The notes under the pieces: generated by a model | What the model saw: only the letters and a program-made list of their open reading frames with translations | Databases searched by the model: none | What the model was told of the DNA's origin: nothing | NCBI GenBank assembly: GCA_002005505.1 | Contig: MVGU01000530.1 | Span: forward strand, 165,001 to 220,000 | Length of the DNA stretch: 55,000 nt | Reading direction: 5' to 3' | Source: Botryococcus braunii | Taxonomy: Eukaryota; Chlorophyta; Trebouxiophyceae | Part shown: piece by piece, positions 47,444-55,000 of the stretch | Numbering within the stretch: the stretch's first letter is position 1 | Layout of the letters: each line of letters opens with the position of its first letter | Translations under genes and position numbers: made by a program

Positions 47444-48791
47444 CTTCCCACTTGTTCCAGCAACTCACCATCAAACAGAAGCACTCTCACATGGTACACA
47501 TTTCGTCTCATGCATACATGAAACCAAAGGTATGGCATCCCAAAATAGCTTTGAAAGGGCATTCCATAGCGACTCTTTCGGCAACGTACCACGTACCTGC
47601 GTATGTATTGACGTACAAGTGGCGTCACGTGCCTTAACTGCAATTTCTTAAGCACTGCTGATCATGATTCATTGTGGGTATGCAATTAAACTCAGGGTGT
47701 CCATTTAGGGGACTTGATGTCCTGGTTTAGGTTCAGGCCTTTCAGGGACAATGGTATTATGGACAATTCTCTCGTATAATTTTCCTTCAACGGGTACAGA
47801 TCTTCTGACTTAATTCGTCTGAAAGGGCATGGATAAGCACTATTCAGCATTTCATCTTCTCTCAGGAGTAGCTGTATTAATTTTTGGATTAGTTTTGTAC
47901 ACCAAGTTTGTGATTGTTGTGGCGCTGAACCGGTGGGCATGATGCATTGAATGATTCGAGCATTTTGCATGCTGCACGTGCATACAATGCCCCATCAAGG
48001 CTGCCTGGTTTAATTTTCTTGCCTTGCCCTTTGAAACCAATGACGGGCAGGCATCCTGTGGAAGACAGACTCGTCCGGGAAGTTCTTCGAAAACTGCACC
48101 TGGTAAGCGGTTCTGTTCTTGTGCGTGTATTCCTCCTTGCAAAGTTTTTTAAGTAACCTTCACATGGAATCTTCTTAGTCATGTGTGCTCTCATTGTTTT
48201 CCACATACCAAGCTGCCAAGGGCGAGTGTAGGCTACGGAAGCAGACCATAAGGATGACCGTGAAGTTATTTGCGGCGAAGTGTTCGATGACATCAATGGA
48301 ATCCTAGACGAAACTTCCCAAGGTAGTGGATCTTCTTCCTTGGGCGCATTGTGTGTCATCGCTATGCCACATGCTGAGTTGCAAGTGATTTTGAGTTGGG
48401 AACCCTTAGAAACTGAGAAAACATCCTTTTGCATTACTCCTTGGCTTCTCTGAGGACATATGTCCACTTCTCTTTGTCTAACTGGGTTGGCTGGCTTTGT
48501 GGGATGTTCTCAGCGCACCTGGGCGTACAACGGGAATGCAGATTTTATGAAGTGCTTGCGCCATATCTGAGCAGGGTATGCCTCATATCTGCACGTTCTT
48601 TTTCCCCCTATTCAGCAGCAATCACTCTGTGAGCTATTCTCTCCACAATGCACGAAAAGGCCAAGCATTCATCATACACACGTAATGGGATTGGGTTGTA
48701 GTGGGTTTAGAATGGGACGCCAACAATGGCGCATTCAAGGGTCTTTGTGTATCGTTTGTAATGACCGTTCCCATTTTGGACTCTATAGAAG
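47444..48791. promoter_or_regulatory. Shared upstream region of two diverging genes
   Basis: About 1.3 kb between the possible start of the minus-strand gene and the first plus-strand frame of the next. No convincing core promoter motif was identified; several unrecognised frames occur. It may also hold unread 5' exons of either gene. Confidence 0.3.

Positions 48792-55000
<6,209 letters not shown>

Overview
The window looks like nuclear DNA of a streptophyte (green-lineage) eukaryote. Conserved exons are short, introns run from about 0.2 to 1.8 kb with GT-AG borders, and long GT/CT/GA microsatellites and retroelements are interspersed. The recognisable proteins are all plant-type: the C-terminal half of a MAP3K-epsilon kinase, a NEK kinase, a plastid transaldolase-like protein, and a membrane protein resembling a land-plant family of unknown function. 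A charophyte alga such as Chara would fit, but that is inference; no marker in the window fixes the species.

Layout. 1-9368 (+): the last ten or eleven exons of a MAP3K-epsilon-type gene whose kinase domain lies upstream of the window; its introns carry a duplicated splice-donor segment, degenerate tandem repeats and GT arrays. 9369-13390: no gene, but a cluster of perfect palindromes (10519-10917) and a long diverged inverted repeat (about 11326-12262) with a GT microsatellite in one arm only. About 13390-18260 (+): a decayed LINE with ORF1, endonuclease, reverse transcriptase and zinc-knuckle remnants, followed at 18276-18780 (-) by the nuclease-like tail of another retroelement. 19551-23727 (+): NEK-type kinase domain in eight exons. 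24321-27400: microsatellites and unrecognised sequence. 27717-31002 (+): transaldolase-like gene in six exons. 31003-34750: no recognised gene. 34756-40462: a young LTR retrotransposon with near-identical 1.13 kb LTRs and an interior without a clear gag-pol, followed by a 150 bp MITE-like element (40603-40752). 41741-47443 (-): an incompletely resolved multi-exon gene, possibly AP-5 complex subunit beta. 48792-52117 (+): a multi-exon membrane-protein gene, diverging from the previous one. 52118-55000: nothing recognised apart from a GA microsatellite.

The genes show no operon-like or pathway relationship; each is an independent eukaryotic locus. Exon borders were set by reading GT/AG (once GC/AG) sites and checking that codon phase is preserved. 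For MAP3K-epsilon, NEK and most of the transaldolase-like gene these phases all agree. Comparisons with known families are from memory, not from searches.
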